Origin: Mycolicibacterium flavescens
GTDB taxonomy: Bacteria; Actinomycetota; Actinomycetes; Mycobacteriales; Mycobacteriaceae
Length of the DNA stretch: 64,000 nt
Direction of reading: 5' to 3'
NCBI GenBank assembly: GCA_900637135.1
Contig: LR134353.1
Location: 434,001 to 498,000 of the forward strand
Shown: piece after piece, positions 36,780-45,794 of the stretch
How positions within the stretch are numbered: the first letter of the stretch is position 1
Layout of the letters: the number at the start of each line of letters is the position of its first letter
Notes under the pieces: model-generated
The model's input: the letters and a program-made list of their open reading frames with translations, nothing else
Databases searched by the model: none
What the model was told of the DNA's origin: nothing
Made by a program: the position numbers and the translations under genes

Positions 36780-38323
36780 CAGGAAGATCCAGCCCTCTCA
36801 CGCAGCAGCGGTTTGACTACCTTGCCCCCGGGGTTTCGCGGCAGCGCATCGAGAAACTCGACCGAGCGGGGAGTCTTGAAGTTCGCCAGATGCTCCCGGG
36901 TGTAAGCGATTACGGTTTCCTCGTCGAGTTCGGCGCCGGGCTTGACCACGATATAGGCCTTGCCCACCTCACCGAGCCGTACGTCGGGCACGCCGATCAC
37001 CGCGGATTCCGCGACGCCGTCCAGTCGCGCGAGCACCTGCTCGATCTCGGCGGGGTAGACGTTAAACCCGCCGCAGATGTACATGTCCTTGAGGCGGTCG
37101 GTGATGCGCAGGTTGCCGTTGTCGTCGACGGTGCCTACGTCGCCGGTGTGCAGCCAGCCGTCGGAATCGATGGCCGCCGCGGTGGCGTCGGGGTCGTCGA
37201 GGTAGCCCAGCATGACATTCGGTCCACGCAACAGCACCTCGCCCGCGTCGTCCTCGCCCGGGCTGTCGATGCGCAGTTCGAAATCCGCGATCGGGCGGCC
37301 CGATGTGGTGGCCACGGTGACGGCGTCGTCGTCGGGACGGCACATCGTTCCGAACCCACTCGCCTCGGTGAGGCCGTAGGCGGTCAGCACGATGTCGATG
37401 TCCAGTTCGGTTTGCATCCGCTCGATCAACACCACCGGGATGGTCGCCGCGCCGGTGACGGCGAACCGCAGCGAGGTCAGGTCAAAGTCGGCGCGATTGG
37501 GATGGTCGAGCAGCGTCTGATAGATCGTCGGCGGCCCCGGCAACACGGTGATGCGGTGCTCCTGCACGGCGGACATCGTCTTCTCGGGATCGAACGTCAG
37601 CTGCGGGATCAGCGTGGCGCCGGTCTGCAGGCAGGCCAGGATGCCCGCTTTGTAGCCGAAGTTGTGGAAGAACGGGTTGATGCACAGGTAACGGTCGTCG
37701 CTCGTCAGTCGGCCGCACTCGGCCCACGCCGCCGGGGCGTCGAGCGACTGGCGGTGCGCGCACAGCACGCCCTTGCTGCGGCCGGTGGTGCCGGAGGTGA
37801 ACAGGATGTCGGAGACGTCGTCGGGTTCCACCGCGTCGGCACGCGCATCCACCGCGCCGAGGTCGGTGCCGCGGGTGAGGAACTCGTCCCAGGTGCCATC
37901 GTGCTTCTCGATCGGCACCCGGACCACGTGGTGTAGCTGCGGCAGGGCGTCGCGGTCGATGGAGGCGGCTTTGTCGGCGCCGAGGAACTCACCCGATGCG
38001 AACAGCAGCGGGGCGCCGGTGCGCGAGAGGATGTCGGTGGCCTCGCTGGCGGTGTAGCGGGTGTTGAGAGGTACGACGACGCCGCCCGCGTAGTGGGTGG
38101 CCAGGCAGGCGACCACCCAGTGCCAGGTGTTGGGGGACCAGATCGCGACGCGGTCACCGGCGTAGATGCCGAGGTCGATCATGGCTGCGGCCGCCCGGCG
38201 GACCTCGTCGCGCAGCTGGGCGAACGTGAACGTCCGGTCCTCGGTCAACAGGGCCGGGTGGTCGGCGAATCGGTCGGCAATGTGGTCCAAGACCTGGGGA
38301 ATGGTCCTTGGATCCGAACTCAT
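36779..38323 (-). CDS. fadD3: HIP-CoA ligase FadD3
   Basis: This 514-residue acyl-CoA synthetase matches Rv3561. It starts ring-C/D catabolism by joining CoA to 3aalpha-H-4alpha(3'-propanoate)-7abeta-methylhexahydro-1,5-indanedione (HIP). Motifs are ILFTSGTTGRSKGVLCAHRQ, TAYGLTEASGFG, GWLHTGDVG and the catalytic Lys region RNPGGKVVKPLL. It leads a four-gene operon and is separated from divergent fadE30 by 47 bases containing a KstR2 box; its product HIP-CoA is the KstR2 inducer. Confidence 0.95.
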   Translation of the reverse strand: MSSDPRTIPQVLDHIADRFADHPALLTEDRTFTFAQLRDEVRRAAAAMIDLGIYAGDRVAIWSPNTWHWVVACLATHYAGGVVVPLNTRYTASEATDILSRTGAPLLFASGEFLGADKAASIDRDALPQLHHVVRVPIEKHDGTWDEFLTRGTDLGAVDARADAVEPDDVSDILFTSGTTGRSKGVLCAHRQSLDAPAAWAECGRLTSDDRYLCINPFFHNFGYKAGILACLQTGATLIPQLTFDPEKTMSAVQEHRITVLPGPPTIYQTLLDHPNRADFDLTSLRFAVTGAATIPVVLIERMQTELDIDIVLTAYGLTEASGFGTMCRPDDDAVTVATTSGRPIADFELRIDSPGEDDAGEVLLRGPNVMLGYLDDPDATAAAIDSDGWLHTGDVGTVDDNGNLRITDRLKDMYICGGFNVYPAEIEQVLARLDGVAESAVIGVPDVRLGEVGKAYIVVKPGAELDEETVIAYTREHLANFKTPRSVEFLDALPRNPGGKVVKPLLRERAGSS

Positions 38324-38340
38324 CGCTGCTCCTCTAACAA

Positions 38341-38354
38341 AGCAAGTGCTTGGT
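38341..38354. promoter_or_regulatory. KstR2 operator between fadD3 and fadE30
   Basis: AGCAAGTGCTTGGT fits the KstR2 consensus AnCAAGnnCTTGnT. It lies in the 47-base divergent region and can repress both operons. Confidence 0.93.
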
Positions 38355-38370
38355 AGGTTAGCCTACAAGG

Positions 38371-39522
38371 GTGATTGAGGTCGAGGAGTTCCGGGCCGAG
38401 GTCCGCGACTGGCTCGCCGACAACCTCGTCGGGGAGTACGCCGCACTCAAGGGCCTCGGCGGGCCGGGCCGAGAACACGAAGCATTCGAGGAACGCCGAG
38501 CGTGGAACCAGCATCTGGCGGCGGCCGGACTGACATGCCTGGGCTGGCCCGAAGAGCACGGCGGTCGCGGTCTGTCGGTGGCGCACCGGGTGGCGTTCTA
38601 CGAGGAGTACGCGATTGCGAACGCTCCTGCGAAGGTCAACCACTTCGGTGAGGAGTTGCTGGGACCGACGTTAATCGCGTACGGCACCCCCGAGCAGCAG
38701 AAGCGCTTCCTGCCGAAGATCCTCGACGTGACCGAGTTGTGGTGCCAGGGCTACTCCGAACCGGGTGCCGGCAGCGACCTCGCCAACGTGTCCACGACCG
38801 CCGAACTCGACGGCGACCAGTGGGTGGTCAACGGGCAGAAGGTGTGGACCTCGCTCGCGCACTGGGCGCAGTGGTGCTTCGTCGTCGCCCGCACAGAGAA
38901 GGGCTCCAAGCGGCACGCCGGTCTGTCGTATCTGCTGGTGCCGCTGGATCAACCGGGCGTGGAGATTCGCCCCATCGTGCAGCTGACCGGCGACTCGGAG
39001 TTCAACGAGGTTTTCTTCGACGACGCCCGCACGGATGCGTCGCTGGTGGTCGGCGAACCGGGTGACGGCTGGCGGGTCGCGATGGGCACGCTGACGTTCG
39101 AGCGCGGGGTGTCGACGCTGGGCCAGCAGATCGAGTACGCCCGCGAGCTCTCCGGTGTGGCGGAGTTGGCGAAACGCACTGGCGCAGCGGATGATCCGTT
39201 GGTCAGGGAGCGATTGGCGCGGTCGTGGGCCGGCCTGCGGACGATGCGGTCGTACGCACTGGCGACCATGGACGTCGAGCAGCCGGGTCAAGACAACGTT
39301 TCGAAGCTGTTGTGGGCCAACTGGCATCGCGAGCTCGGCGAGATCGCGATGGACGTGCTCGGCCGCGAGGGTCTGACGCTGACCGACGGCGACTTCAGTG
39401 AGTGGCAGCGGCTGTACCTGTTCTCGCGGGCGGACACGATCTACGGCGGGTCCAACGAGGTGCAGCGCAACATCATCGCCGAGCGGGTGCTCGGTCTCCC
39501 CCGAGAGGTCAGGCCTTCGTGA
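38371..39522 (+). CDS. fadE30: Acyl-CoA dehydrogenase FadE30
   Basis: This 383-residue acyl-CoA dehydrogenase matches Rv3560c. Motifs are LWCQGYSEPGAGSDLANVST, VNGQKVWTSLAHWAQWCF and the C-terminal YGGSNEVQRNIIAERVLGLPRE. FadE30 acts on 5-OH-HIP-CoA during ring-D/C catabolism of cholesterol. Translation starts at GTG 38371, 16 bases after the KstR2 box. The stop overlaps the GTG of ipdF (GTGA). Confidence 0.94.
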   Translation: MIEVEEFRAEVRDWLADNLVGEYAALKGLGGPGREHEAFEERRAWNQHLAAAGLTCLGWPEEHGGRGLSVAHRVAFYEEYAIANAPAKVNHFGEELLGPTLIAYGTPEQQKRFLPKILDVTELWCQGYSEPGAGSDLANVSTTAELDGDQWVVNGQKVWTSLAHWAQWCFVVARTEKGSKRHAGLSYLLVPLDQPGVEIRPIVQLTGDSEFNEVFFDDARTDASLVVGEPGDGWRVAMGTLTFERGVSTLGQQIEYARELSGVAELAKRTGAADDPLVRERLARSWAGLRTMRSYALATMDVEQPGQDNVSKLLWANWHRELGEIAMDVLGREGLTLTDGDFSEWQRLYLFSRADTIYGGSNEVQRNIIAERVLGLPREVRPS

Positions 39523-40307
39523 ACCTGTCAGAAGCCCCGAAAGAGATTGAGGGACACGGCCTGCTGACCGGCAAGGTGGTCGTCGTGACGGCGGCTGCGG
39601 GCACCGGCATCGGGGCCGCGGTGGCACGCCGGGCGCTGCTCGAGGGCGCCGACGTGGTTGTCTCCGACCATCACGAGCGGCGCCTCGGCGAGGCCCGCGA
39701 TCAGTTGCTCGAACTCGGGTTGGGGCGGGTCGAAAGTGTCGTATGCGACGTGACCTCCACCGCACAGGTGGATGCGTTGATCGCATCTACGACGGCGCGG
39801 ATGGGCCGACTGGACGTCATGGTCAACAATGCCGGCCTCGGCGGGCAGACCCCCGTCGTCGACATGACAGACGAAGAGTGGGACCGCGTCCTCAACGTCA
39901 CGCTGACGTCGGTGATGCGTGCGACGCGGGCGGCGTTGCGGTACTTCCGCGACGCCGACCACGGCGGCGTGATCGTCAACAACGCCAGCGTGTTGGGTTG
40001 GCGCGCACAGCATTCACAGTCGCACTACGCCGCAGCCAAGGCCGGGGTGATGGCGCTGACTCGGTGCAGTGCGATCGAGGCCGTCGAGTACGGGGTGCGA
40101 ATCAATGCGGTCTCACCGAGCATCGCGCGGCACAAGTTCCTCGAGAAGACCAGCAGCGCGGATCTGTTGGACCGGTTGTCGGAGGGCGAGGCGTTCGGCC
40201 GCGCGGCCGAGCCGTGGGAGGTCGCCGCGACGATCGCATTCTTGGCCAGTGACTACTCCAGTTATCTGACTGGAGAAGTGATTTCGGTGTCGAGTCAACG
40301 GGCCTAG
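39519..40307 (+). CDS. ipdF: 5-OH-HIP(E)-CoA dehydrogenase IpdF (SDR)
   Basis: This 262-residue short-chain dehydrogenase matches Rv3559c (IpdF). The glycine motif is slightly unusual (TAAAGTGIG), NNAG is present, and the catalytic residues are in NNASVLGW and YAAAKAG. It oxidises the 5-hydroxyl of the HIP-derived CoA ester produced by FadE30. The GTG at 39519 overlaps the fadE30 stop. It is the last gene of the two-gene operon. Confidence 0.92.
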   Translation: MNLSEAPKEIEGHGLLTGKVVVVTAAAGTGIGAAVARRALLEGADVVVSDHHERRLGEARDQLLELGLGRVESVVCDVTSTAQVDALIASTTARMGRLDVMVNNAGLGGQTPVVDMTDEEWDRVLNVTLTSVMRATRAALRYFRDADHGGVIVNNASVLGWRAQHSQSHYAAAKAGVMALTRCSAIEAVEYGVRINAVSPSIARHKFLEKTSSADLLDRLSEGEAFGRAAEPWEVAATIAFLASDYSSYLTGEVISVSSQRA

Positions 40308-40496
40308 GTGGTAGTCCGACCGTCGACAGCCCGACGCGCCGGCTTTGTAGGATCCCAGATACACCATCGCGATGACGCCCAGGGTCAGCACGGTCACCAG
40401 GGCGAGCTGCACTTTCTGTCCGGCCGCGATGGGTCGGTGGGCCAACGCATCGCGATATCCGAGGGAGAAGGCGCTGAATAAGACGATGGCGCCCAT
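40304..40496 (-). pseudogene. Small membrane-protein gene, possibly frameshifted
   Basis: Between ipdF and kstR2 the minus strand encodes MGAIVLFSAFSLGYRDALAHR and then a hydrophobic helix VQLALVTVLTLGVIAMVYLG, with codon use like the neighbouring genes. In the same frame it runs on antisense into ipdF to 40113. A single-base shift after GSYK would instead give KPARRAVDGRTTT and a stop at 40304, touching the ipdF stop. It may be a real small membrane gene with a frameshift, or a sequencing error. No family recognised. A KstR2 box lies upstream. Confidence 0.4.
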
Positions 40497-40531
40497 ACCA
40501 ACCGGCTCGCCAACCGGGACGCAAGTAGCCA

Positions 40532-40545
40532 AGCAAGCGCTTGGT
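40532..40545. promoter_or_regulatory. KstR2 operator upstream of kstR2
   Basis: AGCAAGCGCTTGGT fits AnCAAGnnCTTGnT. It lies 15 bases before the kstR2 start and on the other side faces the small membrane ORF, so it probably gives autoregulation. Confidence 0.93.
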
Positions 40546-40560
40546 TGATATCATGTGTCG

Positions 40561-41172
40561 GTGGATCAGGTGCCACAGAAGCAGCCGGCGAGTCAGCCGC
40601 CGACACGCCGCGCCGAGCTACTCGAGCTCGCCGCGACGATGTTCGCCGAGCGAGGCCTGCGCGCGACGACGGTGCGCGATATCGCCGACTCCGCGGGCAT
40701 CCTCTCAGGCAGCCTGTATCACCACTTCTCATCGAAGGAAGAAATGGTCGACGAAGTCCTGCGGGGCTTCCTCGACTGGTTGTTCACGCGCTACCAGGAG
40801 ATCGTCGACACCGAACCCAACCCGCTGGAGCGCCTCAAGGGTCTGTTCATGACCTCGTTCGAGGCGATCGAGCACCGGCACGCGCAGGTCGTCATCTATC
40901 AGGACGAGGCCAAGCGGTTGTCCGGGCAGGAGCGGTTCTCCTACGTGGAGCAGCGCAACAAAGAACAACGCAAGATGTGGCTGGACCTGCTCAACCAGGG
41001 TGTCGAAGAGGGCTACTTCCGGCCCGACATCGACGTTGATCTGGTGTACCGGTTCATCCGCGACACCACCTGGGTTTCAGTCCGCTGGTATCAGCCGGGC
41101 GGACCGCTCACAGCCGAAGAGGTCGGCCGTCAGTATCTCGCTATCGTTCTTGGTGGCATCACGAAAAAATGA
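40561..41172 (+). CDS. kstR2: TetR-family repressor KstR2
   Basis: This protein of about 203 residues matches Rv3557c (KstR2), which represses HIP catabolic genes until HIP-CoA binds. The HTH region is MFAERGLRATTVRDIADSAG followed by SGSLYHHFSSKEEMVDEVL; the ligand domain includes HAQVVIYQDEAKRL and DTTWVSVRWYQPGGPL. The GTG at 40561 (MDQVPQ) aligns with the M. tuberculosis start; GTG 40555 is possible. fadA6 follows after seven bases, so the two are co-transcribed behind the KstR2 box. Confidence 0.95.
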   Translation: MDQVPQKQPASQPPTRRAELLELAATMFAERGLRATTVRDIADSAGILSGSLYHHFSSKEEMVDEVLRGFLDWLFTRYQEIVDTEPNPLERLKGLFMTSFEAIEHRHAQVVIYQDEAKRLSGQERFSYVEQRNKEQRKMWLDLLNQGVEEGYFRPDIDVDLVYRFIRDTTWVSVRWYQPGGPLTAEEVGRQYLAIVLGGITKK

Positions 41173-41179
41173 GGAAACC

Positions 41180-42337
41180 ATGACTCCAACATCGCAGGCT
41201 TACGTCATCGACGCGGTTCGCACCGCAGTCGGCAAGCGCAACGGATCGCTGGCCGGTGTGCATCCCGTGGATCTGGGCGCTGCCGCATGGCGGGGCCTGT
41301 TCGACCGCGTCGAAGTGGATCCCGGCGCGGTCGACGATGTCATCGCCGGTTGCGTTGACGCGATCGGTCCGCAGGCCGGCAACATCGCCCGGCTGTCGTG
41401 GCTGGCGGCCGGCTACCCGGAAGAGGTGCCGGGCGTCACCGTCGACCGACAGTGCGGGTCCAGCCAGCAGGCCGTTTCCTTTGGTGCACAAGCGATCATG
41501 TCTGGAACGGCCGACCTCATCGTCGCCGGCGGCATGCAGAATATGAGCCAGATCCCGATCTCGTCGGCGATGACCGTGGCCGAGCAGTTCGGCTTCACCT
41601 CGCCGACAAACGAGTCCAAGAGCTGGCTGCACCGCTACGGCGATCAGGAGATCTCACAGTTCCGCGGCGCCGAGCTGATCGCGGAAAAGTGGGACATTTC
41701 GCGCGAGGAGATGGAGCAGTACTCGCTGACGAGCCACGAACGGGCACAAGAGGCGATCCGCTCCGGTTACTTCGAGAACGAGATCATTGCGGTCGACGGG
41801 TTCGCCACCGACGAGGGTCCTCGCGACACCTCGCTGGAGAAGATGGCCGGCCTCAAGACCCTCGTCGACGGCGGCCGGCTGACCGCCGCGATGGCCAGCC
41901 AGATCTCCGACGGCGCCAGTGCGGTGCTGCTGGCCTCCGAGCAGGCCGTCAAGGACCACGGACTCAAGCCCCGCGCCCGCATCCACCACATCAGCGCCCG
42001 CGGCGCCGACCCGGTGTTCATGTTGACCGGGCCGATTCCGGCAACGGAGTACGCGTTGAAGAAGACGGGCCTGTCGATCGAGGACATCGACACCGTCGAG
42101 ATCAACGAAGCCTTCGCGCCGGTCGTGATGGCCTGGCTCAAGGAGACCGGCGCAGACCCCGCGAAGGTCAACCCCAGCGGCGGCGCGATCGCGCTCGGTC
42201 ATCCGCTGGGTGCGACGGGTGCGAAGTTGTTCGCGACGATGCTGAACACGTTGGAGCGCACCGGCGGTCGCTACGGCCTGCAGACGATGTGCGAAGGCGG
42301 CGGCACCGCCAACGTCACGATCATCGAGCGCCTCTAG
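41180..42337 (+). CDS. fadA6: Acetyl-CoA acetyltransferase FadA6
   Basis: This 385-residue thiolase matches Rv3556c. It has the acyl-accepting Cys92 in [33 protein letters not shown] and the C-terminal catalytic Cys in MCEGGGTANV. It performs thiolysis in the final steps of HIP degradation. The ATG at 41180 lies seven bases after kstR2. It ends in a four-base convergent overlap with the membrane-protein gene. Confidence 0.94.
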   Translation: MTPTSQAYVIDAVRTAVGKRNGSLAGVHPVDLGAAAWRGLFDRVEVDPGAVDDVIAGCVDAIGPQAGNIARLSWLAAGYPEEVPGVTVDRQCGSSQQAVSFGAQAIMSGTADLIVAGGMQNMSQIPISSAMTVAEQFGFTSPTNESKSWLHRYGDQEISQFRGAELIAEKWDISREEMEQYSLTSHERAQEAIRSGYFENEIIAVDGFATDEGPRDTSLEKMAGLKTLVDGGRLTAAMASQISDGASAVLLASEQAVKDHGLKPRARIHHISARGADPVFMLTGPIPATEYALKKTGLSIEDIDTVEINEAFAPVVMAWLKETGADPAKVNPSGGAIALGHPLGATGAKLFATMLNTLERTGGRYGLQTMCEGGGTANVTIIERL

Positions 42338-43221
42338 GCCTCCCGCGGCCTCGCACTGTCGCCCTCGACGAGCTCTCGCATCGCCGCAAACCCGTCATGG
42401 CGGTGCGCACCGAGCGCCCACACCACGGCGATCACGGGCAACAGTGCGAAGGCCGCCCACCAGTTCGCACCGGCCGGCAGTAGATCGGCGATCACTTCCG
42501 CTCGTGGCGTTCCGTTCACGTCGGCCGGCAGCCACTCGTTGAGCAGGACCGCCAGCATGCGGGAGGTCTGGAACGGCCCGACGCTGGTCGCGATAATCCA
42601 GCTGGCACAGGAGATCCCAAGCGACCACGGCCATGCCAGCAGCAATGATTGTCTGTCGACCAGTTCGGCGGCGCAGCGCACGGTCTCGGCAAGGTAGGCA
42701 ACGCCGAGCGCAGCCAGGAGCACTCCGATCTGCGCGGTGAGCAGGTCGTTGACCACCGGATGCGCCAGCTCGTCGTCGGGCCGCGTCGGCAGCCCGATCG
42801 CCAGGGCGATGAGGCCGGCCACCAATGCGAGCGTCGCCAGGCGCGCGGCCGTATCGCTGACGCGGTCGAACGAGTCGACGACGGTACGAATCACCAACCG
42901 TGACGCCGTAGCCGGCGCGGTTCGATACACGACCACCAGCACGAGACCGGACACCACGATGGCGATCAACCACGTCATCACAGCCGTGCCCACAGCCGTC
43001 AGGGCCAGCGATCCCAGAAGCGGAACCAGCACGTCGTCAGTGCTGACGCTACTGCGAATGACGATCAGCGGCACGGCGCCGAACGCCACCGCACCCGCCA
43101 AACCCAGGACCAACGGGACCGTGAATCGCGTGAGATCGGCGGGATTGAGGTCCAGCTTGCGATTGCGGACGGCGTGAATCTCGGTGCTCAGCACCGACCG
43201 CACATGCGACAGCCAGCGCAC
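42334..43221 (-). CDS. Conserved membrane protein (Rv3555c-like)
   Basis: This 295-residue protein has about seven hydrophobic segments (for example FTVPLVLGLAGAVAFGAVPL, LALVAGLIALAIGLP and FALLPVIAVVWALGA) and no recognised catalytic motif. Its position next to fadA6 corresponds to Rv3555c of M. tuberculosis. I cannot assign a function. Eighteen bases separate it from the upstream alcohol dehydrogenase gene in the same direction. Confidence 0.78.
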   Translation of the reverse strand: MRWLSHVRSVLSTEIHAVRNRKLDLNPADLTRFTVPLVLGLAGAVAFGAVPLIVIRSSVSTDDVLVPLLGSLALTAVGTAVMTWLIAIVVSGLVLVVVYRTAPATASRLVIRTVVDSFDRVSDTAARLATLALVAGLIALAIGLPTRPDDELAHPVVNDLLTAQIGVLLAALGVAYLAETVRCAAELVDRQSLLLAWPWSLGISCASWIIATSVGPFQTSRMLAVLLNEWLPADVNGTPRAEVIADLLPAGANWWAAFALLPVIAVVWALGAHRHDGFAAMRELVEGDSARPREA

Positions 43222-43239
43222 TATGCCTCCGACATCACG

Positions 43240-44355
43240 TCAGTGGTCGTGGATGATCACGCCGCGGATGTTGCGCCCCGCGAGCATGTCGTCGTAACCC
43301 TCGTTGATGTCGTTGAGTTTGTATTCGGCAGTGACGGTTTCGTCGAGCAGAAGCTTGCCGTCGCGGTAGAGGTTGAGGAGCCGCGGGATGTCGGCGCGCG
43401 GATTGGCCTCGCCGTAGAGGCTGCCCAGCAGGCGCTTCTGGAACAGCGTCATCATCGCCATCGACAGCGTCGGCGTGACGTCGGCCATCGACGCGATCGC
43501 CGTCATCACAACCGCACCGCCCTTGCGGATGATGTTGAGCGCCTCGTCGATCATCCGCCCTTCGAGCACGCCCATGGTCAGCAGCGCGGAGTCGGCCATC
43601 ACGCCGCGGGTGAGCTCGGCGACCAGTTCCATCGCCTCCGGCATGGAGGTCACGAAGTGGGTGGCGCCGAACCCGAAAGCTTTCTCCCGCTTGCTCTCTA
43701 CGAGGTCGACGACCACGATGTGTTCCGCTCCGGCCAGCCGCGCACCTTGAATTGCGCCGCTGCCGATCCCGCCGCACCCGATGATAACGACCGTGTCACC
43801 GGGGCTGACGTCTGCGGTGTTGACGGCCGAACCCCACCCCGTCATCACCCCGCAGCCCAACAGGCAGGCCCGGGCCAGTGGCAGATCGTCGTCGATCTTG
43901 ACGACCGATGCCTCCGACAGCGTGCCGAACTGCGAGAAGCTGCCGATGCCCGACAAGACGCCGACGTCCTGACCGCGGACCTTGCGTCGGTATGTGCCGT
44001 CGGCCTGCAGGCCAATCAGGATCAGCGCGCCGAGGTCACACAGGTTCTGATGTCCGCTGGCGCACCAACGGCAGCGTCCGCACGCCGGCAGGAACGACGT
44101 GACGACGTGGTCACCAACGTTGAGGTCGCGCACGCCGGGACCGACTTCCACGACGACGCCCGCGCCCTCGTGGCCACCGATGATCGGCAGCGGCACATCG
44201 GCGAAATCACCCGTGACGACATGGTGGTCCGAGTGGCACAGCCCGGTGGCCTCGAAGGAGATGAGGACCTCGCCCTCCTTTGGGCCATCGAGGTCGATCT
44301 CCTCGATGCTCCACGGCTCGTTGAGTCCCCACAGAACGGCGGCGTTGGTCTTCAT
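43240..44355 (-). CDS. Zinc-dependent alcohol dehydrogenase, NDMA-type
   Basis: This 371-residue class III-like alcohol dehydrogenase has the catalytic zinc ligands in GLCHSDHHV and GGHEGAGVV, a structural zinc set in PACGRCRWCASGHQNLC, and the Rossmann motif GCGGIGSGAIQGA. The pattern LGCGVMTGWGSAVNTADV resembles the actinobacterial NDMA-dependent alcohol dehydrogenases, which often work with mycofactocin as electron carrier. That cofactor use is inferred. The substrate is unknown. It occupies a place where M. tuberculosis has fdxB (Rv3554). Confidence 0.88.
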   Translation of the reverse strand: MKTNAAVLWGLNEPWSIEEIDLDGPKEGEVLISFEATGLCHSDHHVVTGDFADVPLPIIGGHEGAGVVVEVGPGVRDLNVGDHVVTSFLPACGRCRWCASGHQNLCDLGALILIGLQADGTYRRKVRGQDVGVLSGIGSFSQFGTLSEASVVKIDDDLPLARACLLGCGVMTGWGSAVNTADVSPGDTVVIIGCGGIGSGAIQGARLAGAEHIVVVDLVESKREKAFGFGATHFVTSMPEAMELVAELTRGVMADSALLTMGVLEGRMIDEALNIIRKGGAVVMTAIASMADVTPTLSMAMMTLFQKRLLGSLYGEANPRADIPRLLNLYRDGKLLLDETVTAEYKLNDINEGYDDMLAGRNIRGVIIHDH

Positions 44356-44412
44356 GGGCGCGAGTGTAGGAAACGTGGGGCCGGATTACGGGCGAATCGA
44401 AAGGCTTACTGT

Positions 44413-45138
44413 TCAGTGCGCGAGAGCCAGGCCGCCGAGCGCGACGATCCAGCTGGCGAAGCTGCCGACGAGGAAGTACTCGGTCACTTCGTCGATTCCG
44501 ATTCCTCCGTTTTCGCGTGCCTTCTGAGCGTTGATCTCCGGGAATCGGATGATGCTCTTGGCGGCGACGACGGCCGTGGCCGCGGCGAGCTGGCCTGCCA
44601 GGCCCAGCCCGAGGATGAGCACCCGCTCCATCGGACCGAGGAGCCGCCCGCCCTTCAACCGGTCAGAGGCCTGCGGCTCGCCCGTCGGTTTGACCGAGCC
44701 GACAGAGCCAAGCACCAAGCGCACCAACTGATTCCCGGTTACGAGTTGCATCAGCATCACACCGACGATCATCAAGAGCCGGTCGGGGGACACCGCGATG
44801 CCGACCCAGTCCGGCCACCGCGCCGCCACACCTGCCACCTCCGAACCCCAGCCCGAGAGCAGGATCAGCACCCCGAGCGCACCGCCGAACACGACCAGCG
44901 GGGCGATCTGTCGGCGTCCGGTGCGTTCGGCTCGCGCGCTCAGCACCACCCAGCCGACGCCGGCCACCGCCGCCACGACGAGCAGCACGATGTCGCCCCG
45001 CCGCCACAACCCGGCCATCGCCGCGCAACCGATCACGACCAGGGGTGCCGCCGCGGCGGATAGCCACACGCGATCGACGAGCCGCCGAAGGACATCGGCG
45101 ACACCGATCGCGATCAGCAGCACCGCGACCGCGCTCAT
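44413..45138 (-). CDS. DUF3307-like integral membrane protein, partner of SatD
   Basis: This 241-residue protein has six or so hydrophobic segments. Its C-terminal half looks like the DUF3307 family: GPMERVLILGLGLAGQ, AAKSIIRFPEI and EVTEYFLVGSFASWIVALG. The start overlaps the satD stop by four bases, so the two are translated together. DUF3307 proteins are commonly found beside SatD genes, but neither has a firm function. Family assignment is by eye. Confidence 0.72.
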   Translation of the reverse strand: MSAVAVLLIAIGVADVLRRLVDRVWLSAAAAPLVVIGCAAMAGLWRRGDIVLLVVAAVAGVGWVVLSARAERTGRRQIAPLVVFGGALGVLILLSGWGSEVAGVAARWPDWVGIAVSPDRLLMIVGVMLMQLVTGNQLVRLVLGSVGSVKPTGEPQASDRLKGGRLLGPMERVLILGLGLAGQLAAATAVVAAKSIIRFPEINAQKARENGGIGIDEVTEYFLVGSFASWIVALGGLALAH

Positions 45139-45788
45139 GGCACGTCCCGCAGATACTGCGCCGCGAGCAGGATGAGGTCCAACCCGTCGCGGCCCGCGCG
45201 TTGGGATACCGCCGACGCGCTGATGCCCTCGTCCGCCGCGATGTCCTTCTTGGTCTTGCCGGTCAACAGTCCCTTCACAATCCTCAATGAGCGGTCATCG
45301 AGCGATCCAATCAGATGGTCCCGACACAGCAGCGCGGCGTTGATCGCGTTGAGGTCGCGGCGGCTCTCGCCTTCGGCCCGAAACGACGTGCGCACCAAGG
45401 CCAGCCCCGGTTGGCGTTGCGCGGAGGCGGTCCACTCGATCGCTTCGCGGGCAGCCCACCATCCCGGCCCGTCCTGGATGCCGGAGTTCGCATCCAATAC
45501 GGTCACTGAACCCCAGCCGACACCGAATCGAACGTCGATCCCGGGCGCGACGGCCAGCCGAATGACGAACGCCGCTTCGATCGCCGCGCCGACCGTTCGA
45601 TAGCTGCCCTGGAACTCATCACCGACCGTGAATGCGGGTGCGTCGATGGCGTCGCCGCCGGCGTCGGCGAGCGCCTTGTCGAGTGCGCGATGCGTGGCGG
45701 CGCGATCGGCTACGTGGCGCGAGCCGATCACGTCGCCGATCAATGTGGCGCGCGAGCGCGGTGAAGGGGATCGCTTCAGTGCTGACAC
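45135..45788 (-). CDS. SatD-family protein with C-terminal HTH
   Basis: This 217-residue protein fits the SatD family: RATLIGDVIGSR at the start, FTVGDEFQGSY in the middle, IDVRFGVGWGSV and GPGWWAAREAI. A C-terminal sigma-like helix-turn-helix is present (TKKDIAADEGISASAVSQRAG). It starts with GTG at 45788, six bases after a perfect TATAAT, so the mRNA is probably leaderless. SatD is named from a streptococcal acid-tolerance locus; its activity is not known. The HTH suggests it may control its own AT-rich promoter. Confidence 0.8.
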   Translation of the reverse strand: MSALKRSPSPRSRATLIGDVIGSRHVADRAATHRALDKALADAGGDAIDAPAFTVGDEFQGSYRTVGAAIEAAFVIRLAVAPGIDVRFGVGWGSVTVLDANSGIQDGPGWWAAREAIEWTASAQRQPGLALVRTSFRAEGESRRDLNAINAALLCRDHLIGSLDDRSLRIVKGLLTGKTKKDIAADEGISASAVSQRAGRDGLDLILLAAQYLRDVP

Positions 45789-45794
45789 ATGAAG

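Noticed and set aside
43174..45063. 629-residue open frame on the plus strand over the alcohol dehydrogenase and DUF3307-like genes
   Set aside because: It crosses two well-supported minus-strand genes and the gap between them, and shows His/Asp/Arg-rich shadow composition.
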